64,000 nucleotides of DNA from Nitrososphaerota archaeon (GTDB lineage Archaea; Thermoproteota; Nitrososphaeria; Nitrososphaerales; Nitrosopumilaceae). The translations under genes and the position numbers were made by a program. The stretch lies in assembly GCA_028867785.1 (NCBI GenBank), contig JAGWFS010000004.1, forward strand, positions 1 to 64,000, written 5' to 3'. The notes under the pieces were generated by a model. The model saw nothing but the letters and a program-made list of their open reading frames with translations, did no database searches and had not been told where the DNA came from. Below are positions 34,448 to 43,442 of this stretch, piece by piece; the stretch's first letter is position 1; the number at the start of each line of letters is the position of its first letter.

Positions 34448-36123
34448 TTTAGTACAGCCTCAAAGTCTTCAATCTTGAGCACCTTGGTAAGGCCGACGTC
34501 TTCAGTCACGCGGATGTTTCTTGTGCCGTTTTCGCTGTTTGCTGTAAACATCACCTCGATGCCCTTCCAGTACGAATCGCACGACTGGGCGGGATACAGG
34601 TCGTTGTAAAAGTTCGTGTATGTTACATTTCCATACTGTCTTACCTTGGATTGAAACTCGGGTGAGCTTTTCGCAAGTGCAATTGCCCTTGTTACGTTTA
34701 CAGAGCTTGTGATCTTTGCCATCTGTGTTCCAAATGTTTCTGTGCAGTTGAGTTTGATAGCATGCAGGATGGGAAACTCTGCCGATGCAAACTGCGACGA
34801 GCTTGTCCCGTTGCTCTCATATGAGAATCTCACCTGGGCATAGGCATAATCAGGACCTGTCTCATTGTATACGGTGTCTATCTTCTCGCTCTGGACGTGC
34901 GCACTTTCATGAGGCCCAAGCACATACCGTGATACGGCCAGACAGTGTATGCCGTCAGTACTGGTCTGGATGTTGTCAAACGCAACAGAGAGAGGCGAAG
35001 CACATCCTCCATAGTATGTGATTGGCGCATCTTGGTTATTTGTCACATTGGCATTAACAAAAAACGACATCCCAAGTATGACAGGTTGCAGTGATGCAGT
35101 CACATTGTTCAGCTCTACCGATGGCTTTGCCATAGCAGATACACCTACTGGACCCTTTGCCCAACCCCACTCAATCAATATCTGAGCAGTGTCAGGTCTT
35201 ACGCATGCCGGAGAACCATCTTCTGCCTTGATTATTAATTGAAAATCTTCTTTACATTTTATGGAGTAGGTTGCAATACCTGACTGGAATTGCTTTAATG
35301 GAGAATCATATATAGTTGGATTTTCAATTCTTTGTTGCGGTTCCTTCACCCCTAAAACTGTAAACGGTATTGTCATGTTATCAATCTCACTTGTTATGAC
35401 AGCTGTATAGTTGCCATTCTGAGTTGGTGTGAACCATCGTCCAGAGTTTCCGTTTGGATCCACCATTATCTCATAAGTTCGTTCTGCCTTTCCTGCGGGA
35501 TCTAAAAGTGTAAGATTTGCCAGCATGTATGGAGAAGAGTTGATTACAATGACATCATCTGTTCCATGATTTTCAATGTGTGCTTTCAGCGTACCAATCT
35601 GCGGTACCAGATCTAGCGAGTCTCCTATAGTAAGCAAGGTGACACTGCCCCCAGCGCAAAGGCCTGGAGGAAAGATTAGCCAGTATGCCCCTTGGGTTGT
35701 ATCTTGGGCAGCCGAGATTGTTATCTTGGAATATGCAGAGCTTGTTGTCGCATTTATTGTACTTGCTAGAATGTTTACTCCAGAATGAGATTCATCATTA
35801 TTATCATGGAAAAACTGGAAATTTCCTACAATGTCAGAGGGTGGTCCACCATGTTCGGCATATAGTATAGTAGCATTCTGTCCTGGCTCTAGCATGTAAT
35901 CATAAACTAAAATGTGTCCATAATACAGGTAATGGATTCCTAGAAATCCTGTACTGTTTACAATATCAAATGATTCATTTTGCCCAAAACTTTGACCCAT
36001 GCAATCTGGCAAGAATCCAGGTTTTATTGTAGGAAGAATATGAGCTGACGCTAAATGAAACGTTAGAATTAAGCATGTTTGCAACATGGCAATTGTAATT
36101 ATTGAAAGATGGAAAGTCTTCAT
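34444..36123 (-). CDS. secreted three-domain protein with RGW module (array gene 2)
   Basis: An exported protein of 559 residues with the array-type signal peptide (MKTFHLSIITIAML). Domain 1 (about 30-170, LVYDYMLEPGQNATILYA ... YWLIFPPGLCAGGSVTLL) is shared with the gene at 49402. A beta-sandwich follows, then the RGW module at 274-322, here with Trp for Arg (IEWGWAKG). A C-terminal domain (about 460-559, ALAKSSPEFQSKVRQYG ... CDSYWKGIEVMFTA) is shared with the N-terminus of the 39616 gene. It starts 4 bases after the upstream stop. The mix of modules from three other array proteins shows domain shuffling. Function unknown. Confidence 0.83.
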   Translation of the reverse strand: MKTFHLSIITIAMLQTCLILTFHLASAHILPTIKPGFLPDCMGQSFGQNESFDIVNSTGFLGIHYLYYGHILVYDYMLEPGQNATILYAEHGGPPSDIVGNFQFFHDNNDESHSGVNILASTINATTSSAYSKITISAAQDTTQGAYWLIFPPGLCAGGSVTLLTIGDSLDLVPQIGTLKAHIENHGTDDVIVINSSPYMLANLTLLDPAGKAERTYEIMVDPNGNSGRWFTPTQNGNYTAVITSEIDNMTIPFTVLGVKEPQQRIENPTIYDSPLKQFQSGIATYSIKCKEDFQLIIKAEDGSPACVRPDTAQILIEWGWAKGPVGVSAMAKPSVELNNVTASLQPVILGMSFFVNANVTNNQDAPITYYGGCASPLSVAFDNIQTSTDGIHCLAVSRYVLGPHESAHVQSEKIDTVYNETGPDYAYAQVRFSYESNGTSSSQFASAEFPILHAIKLNCTETFGTQMAKITSSVNVTRAIALAKSSPEFQSKVRQYGNVTYTNFYNDLYPAQSCDSYWKGIEVMFTANSENGTRNIRVTEDVGLTKVLKIEDFEAVLN

Positions 36124-36127
36124 TCTA

Positions 36128-38512
36128 TTACCATCGACAAATTCCTGAAGGGTTCATGTTGGAATCAAGGCCTATTGTTAGAGGATAATTTTGTGCAACG
36201 GCTGCGCCTCCCAGCCTATCCTGTGGAATTTTTGAGTCTGTTGATTCCGAATATATCACAGGGTTTAGCCTATAAATCCCGGTGCCAAGTCCTTTTGCAA
36301 TAATTGAGAATGCGTATGTGCCGTTAGAATAAGGAGGAATAGTTACAGGGTTGTCGTTTACAACAGCATTTCCTATAAACTGGAATTCTTGTGCATTGTC
36401 AAGGGAGTAAGGATTTGTAATGTCCCAGGTGCACGGATTGGATTCTTCTTTGAGTCCTGGGTCTCCAAAATATTTTGACAGGGTGCTGTCTTTGTAGTCA
36501 TACCACAGATGTGCCCCAGAGTTGTAGGTGCGAACGTTGAATGAAAAAGTGACAGTCTGGCTAGTTGAAGTCGGATGTACTGAGGAAACCGACACGCCTG
36601 TGATGTTGTATCCTATATCTTCACGAGTGGTTTTTGTAATGTAATAAACGCCGATGTTGCTCAAACCAGTAATCTCAAAGTTGTATCTTAAGGCAGGACA
36701 GCTAAAGGCCCTACCATACCAAGGAAAGTCGTCAAGAACAATTCTTGAATTATTGTCATAGCCTATTGCAAGTCCTTGTCCTCCACAAAAGAGGGATACG
36801 CCGTAAAAGCCTACCTTGTTGCCAGAGTTGATTGTATAAACCACAGTGCTGTTTCCTGTCGGAATGATATCCTTGGAAGCAGACGCTGTCACAGTATCCG
36901 AGTCTTTTCCGAGATTATCTGCCTCAAAGATTCTAATGCCGACATGAGCGGGCTGGTTTCCGTTTGAATATTGGACGCATATCTTTCCAGTGCTGTTCAT
37001 AGGCATGAAAAAGATTGGAGTGTATTCCGTTATTGTGTGCGTGCCATTTGGCGAAAGTGGTGTGATCACATTTTCTTTTGGATTGTAAGGTGTGTCACAG
37101 AGTGTAGGTGGACTAGTAACTGTTGGGATTGAAACAAATGCGCTTTGACCTTCTGTGCTTACTAGTAGCCTTATCTTGTCATGATAAATTGTCATTCCAG
37201 CCTGCGGTCGTCCGTGGTTACTGAGTATCGTAGTAGAGTTTACTGCAGTATGAGGCCCGTAAGGCGTGGGAACAAGTATCCCCGAGCCACCGTTTGCAGT
37301 GTGGTTTCCATAGGCCTCTGCGTAACCGTCTGGAAACCTGATGTCAAGCATTATGATTGCACCTCCGGGCGTGAGAAAGGTTCCTGCCGGAAATGTAAAA
37401 GTGACGTTATGGAATTGTATCGGTGTTGCAGTCGGCAGCTTGTATGCAGAATAGTTGAGCGTTGTCTGATAGTATGTCTGGTTGTTGATTGATACCGTCG
37501 TGTTGGAATCTTGGTCTATCCCTGGATAATTGTAATCGTTTAGTGTTATCTCTGGCTGGACGTGTATGTCGCGATAATAGGTCCCCTGCCTAGCCCATCC
37601 TCGCTCTACCAGTTTTTTGGCAGTGCTTGGACCGACACATGCAGGACTACCGTCTTCAGCCTTGATCAGCAACCAAAGGCCGTCGCTACAGTTCACGTTA
37701 TCTGGCTGCACTCCCAACCGTGTCTGCTCTAACGGAGAGGGAAATATCGAGTTAGTACTATCAGATACCGTATTAAATCCCATGGATACCTTGTATTTGT
37801 AATCTGTCACCGTTGCGACATAGTTTGATATCTGCGTTGGCACAAAGTTCCATTGTACCTTTCCCGGTCCGCTGCAAGCTGATATCTCCACGTTTTGTGT
37901 CTGGTTGAAAACTTGTTGCCCGCCGCCTTCATTTATTATTGAAAGTGTAACTGGAACCAGTCTTGGCTCCGGATAATTGTTCCAGACGTCATCATCGTGG
38001 AATACCACCGTGTGAAATGTCAGCGGACGATATGGCATATTTCCGTTGGCATCCTCAATGTAGATGTGGTTTCCAGGAACGGGTCCTTTTATCAGATGAC
38101 TTGGGACTCCATTTGATCCTAGAAAGCTGTTGATATTGCATGCGCCTCCTGCTTTGACCGAGTAGGGCGATATTGTGTTGATTCCGTCAAGATTGTTTAC
38201 GTAGAAGATTGCCTTGTCTCCTACCTCAAACTGTGGATATGACATTAATCCTGTCATGTTATCTGGCTTGTGTGCTGCTAAGGTTATGGAATCTGCAATC
38301 TGTGGATTCTTAAAGTAAGTCAGGACTTTGACTTGGTAATTATAGTAATCAGGTCCAGGCCCATTCTCTTTTGCAGTGACTTGGCCATAAATTACTATGT
38401 CGCTTTGCTTGTAAAGATCTTGCGGTGACGTGTAGGGCATGGCCTTGGCATCTTGAGCTGTGAATACTAGAATCATAATGAGAGGAAATATGGAGAAGAG
38501 TAGAATTTTCAT
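36128..38512 (-). CDS. large secreted protein with NTR-like and RGW modules (array gene 3)
   Basis: An exported protein of 794 residues. I take ATG 38512; the ATG at 38536 lies between the TATA box and the predicted transcription start. After the signal peptide comes an NTR/OB-like domain (DIVIYGQVTAKENG ... YQVKVLTYFKNPQ, about 35-125) shared with the 46156 gene, a beta-sandwich, and the RGW module (about 259-309). A long C-terminal region (about 320-650; HPQAG-type RLLVSTEGQSAFV, FYGVSLFCGGQGLAIGYDNN) is shared with 43443 and partly 54812. The last 130 residues are a CARDB-like sandwich. It is the first gene of a three-gene operon with the array-type promoter. Confidence 0.85.
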   Translation of the reverse strand: MKILLFSIFPLIMILVFTAQDAKAMPYTSPQDLYKQSDIVIYGQVTAKENGPGPDYYNYQVKVLTYFKNPQIADSITLAAHKPDNMTGLMSYPQFEVGDKAIFYVNNLDGINTISPYSVKAGGACNINSFLGSNGVPSHLIKGPVPGNHIYIEDANGNMPYRPLTFHTVVFHDDDVWNNYPEPRLVPVTLSIINEGGGQQVFNQTQNVEISACSGPGKVQWNFVPTQISNYVATVTDYKYKVSMGFNTVSDSTNSIFPSPLEQTRLGVQPDNVNCSDGLWLLIKAEDGSPACVGPSTAKKLVERGWARQGTYYRDIHVQPEITLNDYNYPGIDQDSNTTVSINNQTYYQTTLNYSAYKLPTATPIQFHNVTFTFPAGTFLTPGGAIIMLDIRFPDGYAEAYGNHTANGGSGILVPTPYGPHTAVNSTTILSNHGRPQAGMTIYHDKIRLLVSTEGQSAFVSIPTVTSPPTLCDTPYNPKENVITPLSPNGTHTITEYTPIFFMPMNSTGKICVQYSNGNQPAHVGIRIFEADNLGKDSDTVTASASKDIIPTGNSTVVYTINSGNKVGFYGVSLFCGGQGLAIGYDNNSRIVLDDFPWYGRAFSCPALRYNFEITGLSNIGVYYITKTTREDIGYNITGVSVSSVHPTSTSQTVTFSFNVRTYNSGAHLWYDYKDSTLSKYFGDPGLKEESNPCTWDITNPYSLDNAQEFQFIGNAVVNDNPVTIPPYSNGTYAFSIIAKGLGTGIYRLNPVIYSESTDSKIPQDRLGGAAVAQNYPLTIGLDSNMNPSGICRW

Positions 38513-38536
38513 CCTTGTTAGGGACGGGACAAGCAT

Positions 38537-38565
38537 GGCTTAAAAAATTGACGTATATTTCTTCT
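38537..38565 (-). promoter_or_regulatory. array-type promoter 1
   Basis: On the minus strand: GAAATATACGTC then AATTTTTTAAGCC. The T6-AA core is centred about 33 bases before ATG 38512. The sequence downstream (ATGCTTGTCCCG) is identical to that in promoter 3 at 49002. Confidence 0.65.
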
Positions 38566-38722
38566 GGATCTGGCAACATTCGCTTGCAGCCAATCTCCTA
38601 CCTTGTTACAGTTTTAGGGTTTTCCCCATGACAAGTGTTTCAGGCTTTCATATTTTCTCGCTGCCAGTTGTTAAAAACACTAGTATTCCAATCCAGATGT
38701 GTCATTTTCCGAGATTGACATG

Positions 38723-39619
38723 TTATCGGGCAGCAAAGTTCCTTGTAAGATTTCCAACATTGTACGATACCACGGACCAGCCTTGCAAACTGATGCTGGC
38801 TGAAAGCTCCTTGGTATTGTTCAAGTCGACGTTGATTGTCCTATAGGTTCCATTTCCCGTGTACAGGGTTCCGTCTGCCATGAACATGCAACTGCTGCCA
38901 TACACAATCTTTTGAATTCGGGGGTCGGAGAGAAGTATCGATTTTACCTTGTCTCTTGTTGTCAACTGGTTGGCATTGTAAGTCTGGTTGTATTCCTGTG
39001 GATCGGTACAGTGAAGGGCGTCCCTTCCTGCACCGATCACTCCGTTCTTCTCAAACTCAAAGGTTGGTTGTTTTACATAGATGTATCCTTGGTCATCTAC
39101 CCCAAGGTCCAGTTCTGGTAACGCGTTGTACTTGTTCAAGACTGCAAAGCCTGCCACTGCTATACCGTTGACCGGTTCAAAAGCATCCCCGTGGCATGGT
39201 TCTTCGAGTCTCTCATCCTCTGGTTTGTAAAATACGACGCAGCCAATGTGTATGTCATACATGCTGTAAGCTCTAAATGAAGAAATGTCATTCTTGTCTC
39301 CACCCAGCTCCTTTGGCAGTCTTATGAGGTTCCATCTATGAGAAAGATCTTGATTATCAATTGTCTTATTTCCGATGTATGGATAGGAGAACAATACCGC
39401 GGAATTGGGAGGAAAATCACTTATTTTCACAAACTTGAATGGTTCATAGTCCTTTCCGCTGGTAAGGTTAGCAGTGGCATGAACCCTGGATCGGATCTTT
39501 TCTTCCTGGTTTTGTTTTTCAAGGTTGTCTTGCAAAGTAACGTATGTCAATGTGGCCATGGCAACCGCGACTACACCCGCGATTATAATCGCTGTAACCC
39601 GTAAAGTTTTCACATTCAT
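38723..39619 (-). CDS. membrane-anchored Rieske-like protein lacking both cluster cysteines (array gene 4)
   Basis: A protein of 298 residues; ATG 39619 overlaps the upstream stop (ATGA), and GTG 39613 would give the array-type start (V)KTLRV. One N-terminal membrane helix (VTAIIIAGVVAVAMATLTYV) is not clearly cleavable. A Rieske-like fold follows. Motif 1 is DIHIGC (122-127) and motif 2 is EPCHGDAF (140-147), then VNGIAVAGFA and GYIYV as in true Rieske proteins (C-x-H-x-G-C; C-P-C-H-G). The two cluster-binding Cys are replaced by Asp122 and Glu140. His124, His143 and the disulfide pair Cys127/Cys142 remain. It therefore should not carry a 2Fe-2S cluster. It is the last gene of the 45974-38723 operon. 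Confidence 0.75.
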   Translation of the reverse strand: MNVKTLRVTAIIIAGVVAVAMATLTYVTLQDNLEKQNQEEKIRSRVHATANLTSGKDYEPFKFVKISDFPPNSAVLFSYPYIGNKTIDNQDLSHRWNLIRLPKELGGDKNDISSFRAYSMYDIHIGCVVFYKPEDERLEEPCHGDAFEPVNGIAVAGFAVLNKYNALPELDLGVDDQGYIYVKQPTFEFEKNGVIGAGRDALHCTDPQEYNQTYNANQLTTRDKVKSILLSDPRIQKIVYGSSCMFMADGTLYTGNGTYRTINVDLNNTKELSASISLQGWSVVSYNVGNLTRNFAAR

Positions 39620-41109
39620 GGCACAATGGTCGAATTTCCAATATCCAGTACCGTTACCGTTCTGTTGTCAGGTAGGGAGGAGACCATGAGCTTCAAGTGG
39701 ACGGAGTCCCCGTCATGCCATTTGAGTTCCTGCGGCAGCCACACCTGCGCATATTCTGGTTTTAGTGGAGAATTGAGAGGCAAAGGAACTGAGAGCGTGT
39801 CGTTTCTAACGCATGAATTTCCATTACAGATATCGTATCCAAATAGGTATGCGGACGAGTTTGAGTTTATCTTGAGGTAAAAGTTGTTTGGAGGACAATA
39901 AGGTGCAAGACATCCTAGAAATGGATGATAGATGACAAGAGCTGTTATGCCAAGTGGGTTGGCAGATTCGGCGTTAGTCACATTTTTTGATTGTGAAACC
40001 TCGGTCTTGCAAGAAGAAAATCCCTGGTCTGTGCTGAAACTTGACATGATCTCCAAGTCCTCCAAGTTTATCTCGGACTGGACATACCGCCCGCAGTTTG
40101 CCGTGCCGTTGTTGACAAAGAGCTGCACATCGGAGAACCACTGGTTCCCACTTGCAAAGACAAGGAACCTGTCCAAACTCCACCTTGAGTCATTATTAAT
40201 GCCAGAGGCTACAAGGGTCATGTTTTCCACCATTTCTTTTTGCTTTTCGGAAAGAAGGTCTGGCGGTACTGTTTCCTCATACCAGAATATGTGGCGGCAT
40301 CCATAGATGCCAGGACAGTGTTTCATCATGTATGTCGGATGGGGCAGGTTAAAGCTTCCCGCCGGTCCGTTGCATGCAAGAAGCACCTTGTTGTCAGCTA
40401 TGTATGAGGTATAGTTCTGGCACCATGGAAAACTGTGTCCCGTGTCATAGGTCTTGATGTCTTCCCAGCCGTTTAGAACAAGTCTTTGGATGCTTGACTG
40501 CCTGACACAGTACCCGTGGTGACCCTTTGTCAAAAGATGAAGCCCGTCTCTGCACTCCACGTTGGATGGGTATATTCCTGCCTCTGTCTGCTTTAATGGC
40601 GTGGCATCTACCAGTGGGGGATAATCTGCTCCAAAAGTTGTGTTGTGGCTGTTCCTGATGAACTCGTCGAGTGTTAGTGCTCCTGTAAATGAATCGTTGA
40701 ATTTTGCCGCAGGTCCATCATCAAAGTTTGCAACGGTTACATCTCCAGAAAGCTGCGGATCCTCGATTGCTATGAGGTAATGTGTGATACCTTTGAGATT
40801 GCCGTCTGAAAAGACCACGTCCGTTTCAGACCAGTAAAAGTTGTTGCAGTGAGTGTCATCGTATTGACCCTTTCCGTATATAGTATAGAATGTAAAGTTG
40901 TCATTTTTTGCAGCATAGGCAAAATCGGGACTTTGCCTTGCAGTCTCTACTGCCTTTTGGATGTAGGATGGATTGTGGAGTCTGGTAGTAATATGGACCG
41001 GGCATTTTATTTTTGTATAATCCGTGCTCGTCTGACTGAAAGCAGGATGTGCGATTGCCATTACAAGAAATGCGGCTCCAACAATTATTGCAAGATGCTG
41101 AGTTTTCAT
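39616..41109 (-). CDS. secreted multi-module protein with RGW module (array gene 5)
   Basis: An exported protein of 497 residues with signal peptide MKTQHLAIIVGAAFL. Its N-terminal domain (about 35-125, ETARQSPDFAYAAKN ... CNNFYWSETDVVFS) is shared with the C-terminus of the 34444 gene. The RGW module is at 170-215, shortened and with Asn for Arg (LVLNGW). A Cys-rich middle part follows (SFPWCQNYTSY ... HCPGIYGCRHIFWYEE). The C-terminal domain (about 380-497, ALVIYHPFLGCLAPYCPP ... LKINSNSSAYLFGYDIC) is shared with the 57803 gene. It starts 5 bases after the upstream stop. Function unknown. Confidence 0.83.
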   Translation of the reverse strand: MKTQHLAIIVGAAFLVMAIAHPAFSQTSTDYTKIKCPVHITTRLHNPSYIQKAVETARQSPDFAYAAKNDNFTFYTIYGKGQYDDTHCNNFYWSETDVVFSDGNLKGITHYLIAIEDPQLSGDVTVANFDDGPAAKFNDSFTGALTLDEFIRNSHNTTFGADYPPLVDATPLKQTEAGIYPSNVECRDGLHLLTKGHHGYCVRQSSIQRLVLNGWEDIKTYDTGHSFPWCQNYTSYIADNKVLLACNGPAGSFNLPHPTYMMKHCPGIYGCRHIFWYEETVPPDLLSEKQKEMVENMTLVASGINNDSRWSLDRFLVFASGNQWFSDVQLFVNNGTANCGRYVQSEINLEDLEIMSSFSTDQGFSSCKTEVSQSKNVTNAESANPLGITALVIYHPFLGCLAPYCPPNNFYLKINSNSSAYLFGYDICNGNSCVRNDTLSVPLPLNSPLKPEYAQVWLPQELKWHDGDSVHLKLMVSSLPDNRTVTVLDIGNSTIVP

Positions 41110-41114
41110 TTCTT

Positions 41115-42248
41115 CTAGCTAAAGCCTCCTTGAAATGCAGTACCATTGTACAAATTGTCTCCAATTGTTACAAGAATTCCACTACGAAACCAGAATCCAA
41201 TATAGTACGATTTGCCTAATGTTGCATTTGGATCTGTAACTAATTTATAACTCACTCTGACCACGTGGTCGTTCATTTCTTGAACACCTGACAAGAAAAT
41301 CTTGACATTGCTCTTGTCTTTTTGGTATGGTACATCTGTACGTATCTTTGTCTGGTTAACCTCATTGGCATAAGGCGAGCCAAGCAATTCTGAAATTGGT
41401 GTTGATTTGTTTCCGTTAAATGAAGAAATTGCATCTTCTGTTGTGACCCTGCAGTTGCTTCCCGGGTAATGATTAAAATCATAAGTGAAATGAATGTACG
41501 CAGTTGAATTTGGTTGCAACGCAAATTGAATCACATTTCCTACGAGATTCTTTGTAAGATTTGTGCCGGGATAGATTACGCCATTATTTGGTAGATCATC
41601 CTTGGCAAATCCACTGCTGCCAATTATAGAGTATGCAGGTTGAGGTATGGCACAGTCTTTCCCGCCAAAGGGTAGTTTGTCAGGGGTGTTTACTATCGTG
41701 TCTCCAACCTTATCATACCATGCATACCACCCCTGCCTTAGCATTCTTGCCATGCTAGATTCATGGATGCATGCTGGAGAGCCGTCTTCTGCTTTTAGTA
41801 CAAGATTCAGACCTTTCTTACAAGCAACGTCCATGGGTTCAATTCCTGTTGTGAGTTGTTGTATAGGAGGTGGGAAGTATGGGTGTTCATCGTTTAGCCC
41901 ACTTACCGAACTTCGAAAGAATGGTGCTTGGTCGTTTAGATAATAATAACGCCAGGAATTGTAATGCGCCTGGTCGTAATTTACCCAATCTTCCAATGTG
42001 CCGTTTCTCATTGCGTTGATCAACTGTACCTTCATCATCTCCATCCAAGCTGCCCCCTTGTATTGGTAATATGGTGACCAGTCCTCTTGCTGCTTTTCCT
42101 TGCTTGGATGGTATGAAGGATCCCCGTAGCATGGGGCTTGAGGCCAATCGGGATTTGGCACGCATATTGCTTTTACTTGATTGTTCATTACAACAGGAAC
42201 TATCAATAAGATCGTAACCGTAATTATTGCAAGGTTTAGGGTCTTCAA
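41115..42248 (-). CDS. secreted protein with RGW module (array gene 6)
   Basis: An exported protein of 377 residues. I start at TTG 42248, which overlaps the upstream stop (TTGA) and gives the array-type signal peptide (L)KTLNLAIITVTIL. The long open frame further upstream is a shadow of the neighbouring gene. The N-terminal half is Trp/Tyr-rich (DWPQAPCYGDPSYHP; EDWSPYYQYKGAAW), of no known family. The RGW module (about 135-185) has Gln between Arg and Gly (LRQGW). A beta-sandwich follows to the end (QFALQPNSTAYIHFTYDF). Function unknown. Confidence 0.82.
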   Translation of the reverse strand: MKTLNLAIITVTILLIVPVVMNNQVKAICVPNPDWPQAPCYGDPSYHPSKEKQQEDWSPYYQYKGAAWMEMMKVQLINAMRNGTLEDWVNYDQAHYNSWRYYYLNDQAPFFRSSVSGLNDEHPYFPPPIQQLTTGIEPMDVACKKGLNLVLKAEDGSPACIHESSMARMLRQGWYAWYDKVGDTIVNTPDKLPFGGKDCAIPQPAYSIIGSSGFAKDDLPNNGVIYPGTNLTKNLVGNVIQFALQPNSTAYIHFTYDFNHYPGSNCRVTTEDAISSFNGNKSTPISELLGSPYANEVNQTKIRTDVPYQKDKSNVKIFLSGVQEMNDHVVRVSYKLVTDPNATLGKSYYIGFWFRSGILVTIGDNLYNGTAFQGGFS

Positions 42249-43435
42249 TTCACTTTGGTCCTCAACACATACATCGAGATTGCGGTTGCTGCAATTCCCG
42301 CCATGCCACCAAAAACCATCATGCCAAGCCAGGGGTTGGCAGCATTGCCTGTTGCAGGGTCTGAACTCTGCGGGATTCCTGTTCGTCCAAGTTTCTCCAT
42401 CTCTGACTGGTTCATGCACGGGGTGGATTGCCATCCGGAATCTTGGGTCCAGTGGTAACAACCAATTGCAGCAGGTGGTGGCGGTGCAACATGTCTTGGA
42501 AGATGCAAGAATTGAGGCGGTGCATCTGATACGATTATTTCGCCTGTTATCCACGGTCGCACCTCGTCAAAGTAGCTAAAGTTTCCATCCCTTGAAAAAG
42601 TCTGGTTAAACGAGTCTCCTGGCGGTATCACCCCGCTGTCAAAGTCGGTGCCAACCACAGTATCATTTGGCCTGCCGCTTGTTATTGTGTGGCCGTACAT
42701 GTCGTGATTGTACCATATTACCATGGTGTCGGGCTTTGCATACACCCTGGCAGGACTGATGCAACCCCTTTCCTCACACTGGGCTGGAAGCGTCCCGTTT
42801 TCAATCTCAACTACCATGGTCTGGTTTGGAAGAACCCTGGGTCTTGGCAATTGCGGAGGCTCATATTTTTCAGGCAGGACTGAGACTTCAAGGGGGGACG
42901 ACCAGAGACGTAACAGCGGACTAGAACCCGTATAATGATCGAAATACTGTGAGCTTGGATAAAGCGATATATTTGCCTCCGATAGAATTTCATACCTTCC
43001 CGGAACATTGATGTGTATTACGGGTTCCCCTGCCTTTGGCCATGACCCCCAAGTCCCGTTGTCGCTTTCTGTCATTCCAGGACTGAGCGTAAAACCCCAT
43101 CCGACTATCAACATGCCAGAATATCCGGAATCAAAAACCTTGGTGCCGTTCTCAGAGCGTACCTCGACGTGGAAGAGTGGCAGCCCGTTTGCTACAAATA
43201 CGGTACTTTTTCCAACATTTGACATTTCAGGATGGACTATAATCGGTTCTCCCATCTTGTATTGCAGTTTTTCTACCGTCTGGTTGACAACCAGCACAAC
43301 CCCCTTTTCTGAGATCTTGGTAACTGGGGCATTGTCACTTTGTGCCACATCATGCGAAGTTTGAGCAAATGCGGTTTGTGAAAAGGTCAGCACTGCAAAC
43401 ATCGAGAACAGTATTGCAAGGTTGAGAAATTTCAT
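42245..43435 (-). CDS. membrane-anchored cupredoxin-like protein with lost copper ligands (array gene 7)
   Basis: A protein of 396 residues from ATG 43435, with GAGGG 5 bases upstream. It has a signal peptide ending SQTAFAQ. Residues about 35-180 form an Ig-like domain (MGEPIIVHPEMSNVG). The cupredoxin domain (about 195-300) keeps the first His in YGHTITSG, but the ligand loop reads YFDEVRPWITG where functional domains have YFCxVHPWMTG. Cys, His and Met are thus replaced by Asp, Arg and Ile. It ends in a membrane helix (WLGMMVFGGMAGIAATAISM) and a basic tail. Copper binding in the type-1 mode is not possible; a structural or other metal role is inferred. Confidence 0.83.
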   Translation of the reverse strand: MKFLNLAILFSMFAVLTFSQTAFAQTSHDVAQSDNAPVTKISEKGVVLVVNQTVEKLQYKMGEPIIVHPEMSNVGKSTVFVANGLPLFHVEVRSENGTKVFDSGYSGMLIVGWGFTLSPGMTESDNGTWGSWPKAGEPVIHINVPGRYEILSEANISLYPSSQYFDHYTGSSPLLRLWSSPLEVSVLPEKYEPPQLPRPRVLPNQTMVVEIENGTLPAQCEERGCISPARVYAKPDTMVIWYNHDMYGHTITSGRPNDTVVGTDFDSGVIPPGDSFNQTFSRDGNFSYFDEVRPWITGEIIVSDAPPQFLHLPRHVAPPPPAAIGCYHWTQDSGWQSTPCMNQSEMEKLGRTGIPQSSDPATGNAANPWLGMMVFGGMAGIAATAISMYVLRTKVN

Positions 43436-43442
43436 TTTTCCC

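Noticed and set aside
42249-42554. N-terminal extension of the array gene at 41115
   Set aside because: It is the shadow of the neighbouring cupredoxin-like gene; the signal peptide starts at TTG 42248, which overlaps that gene's stop.
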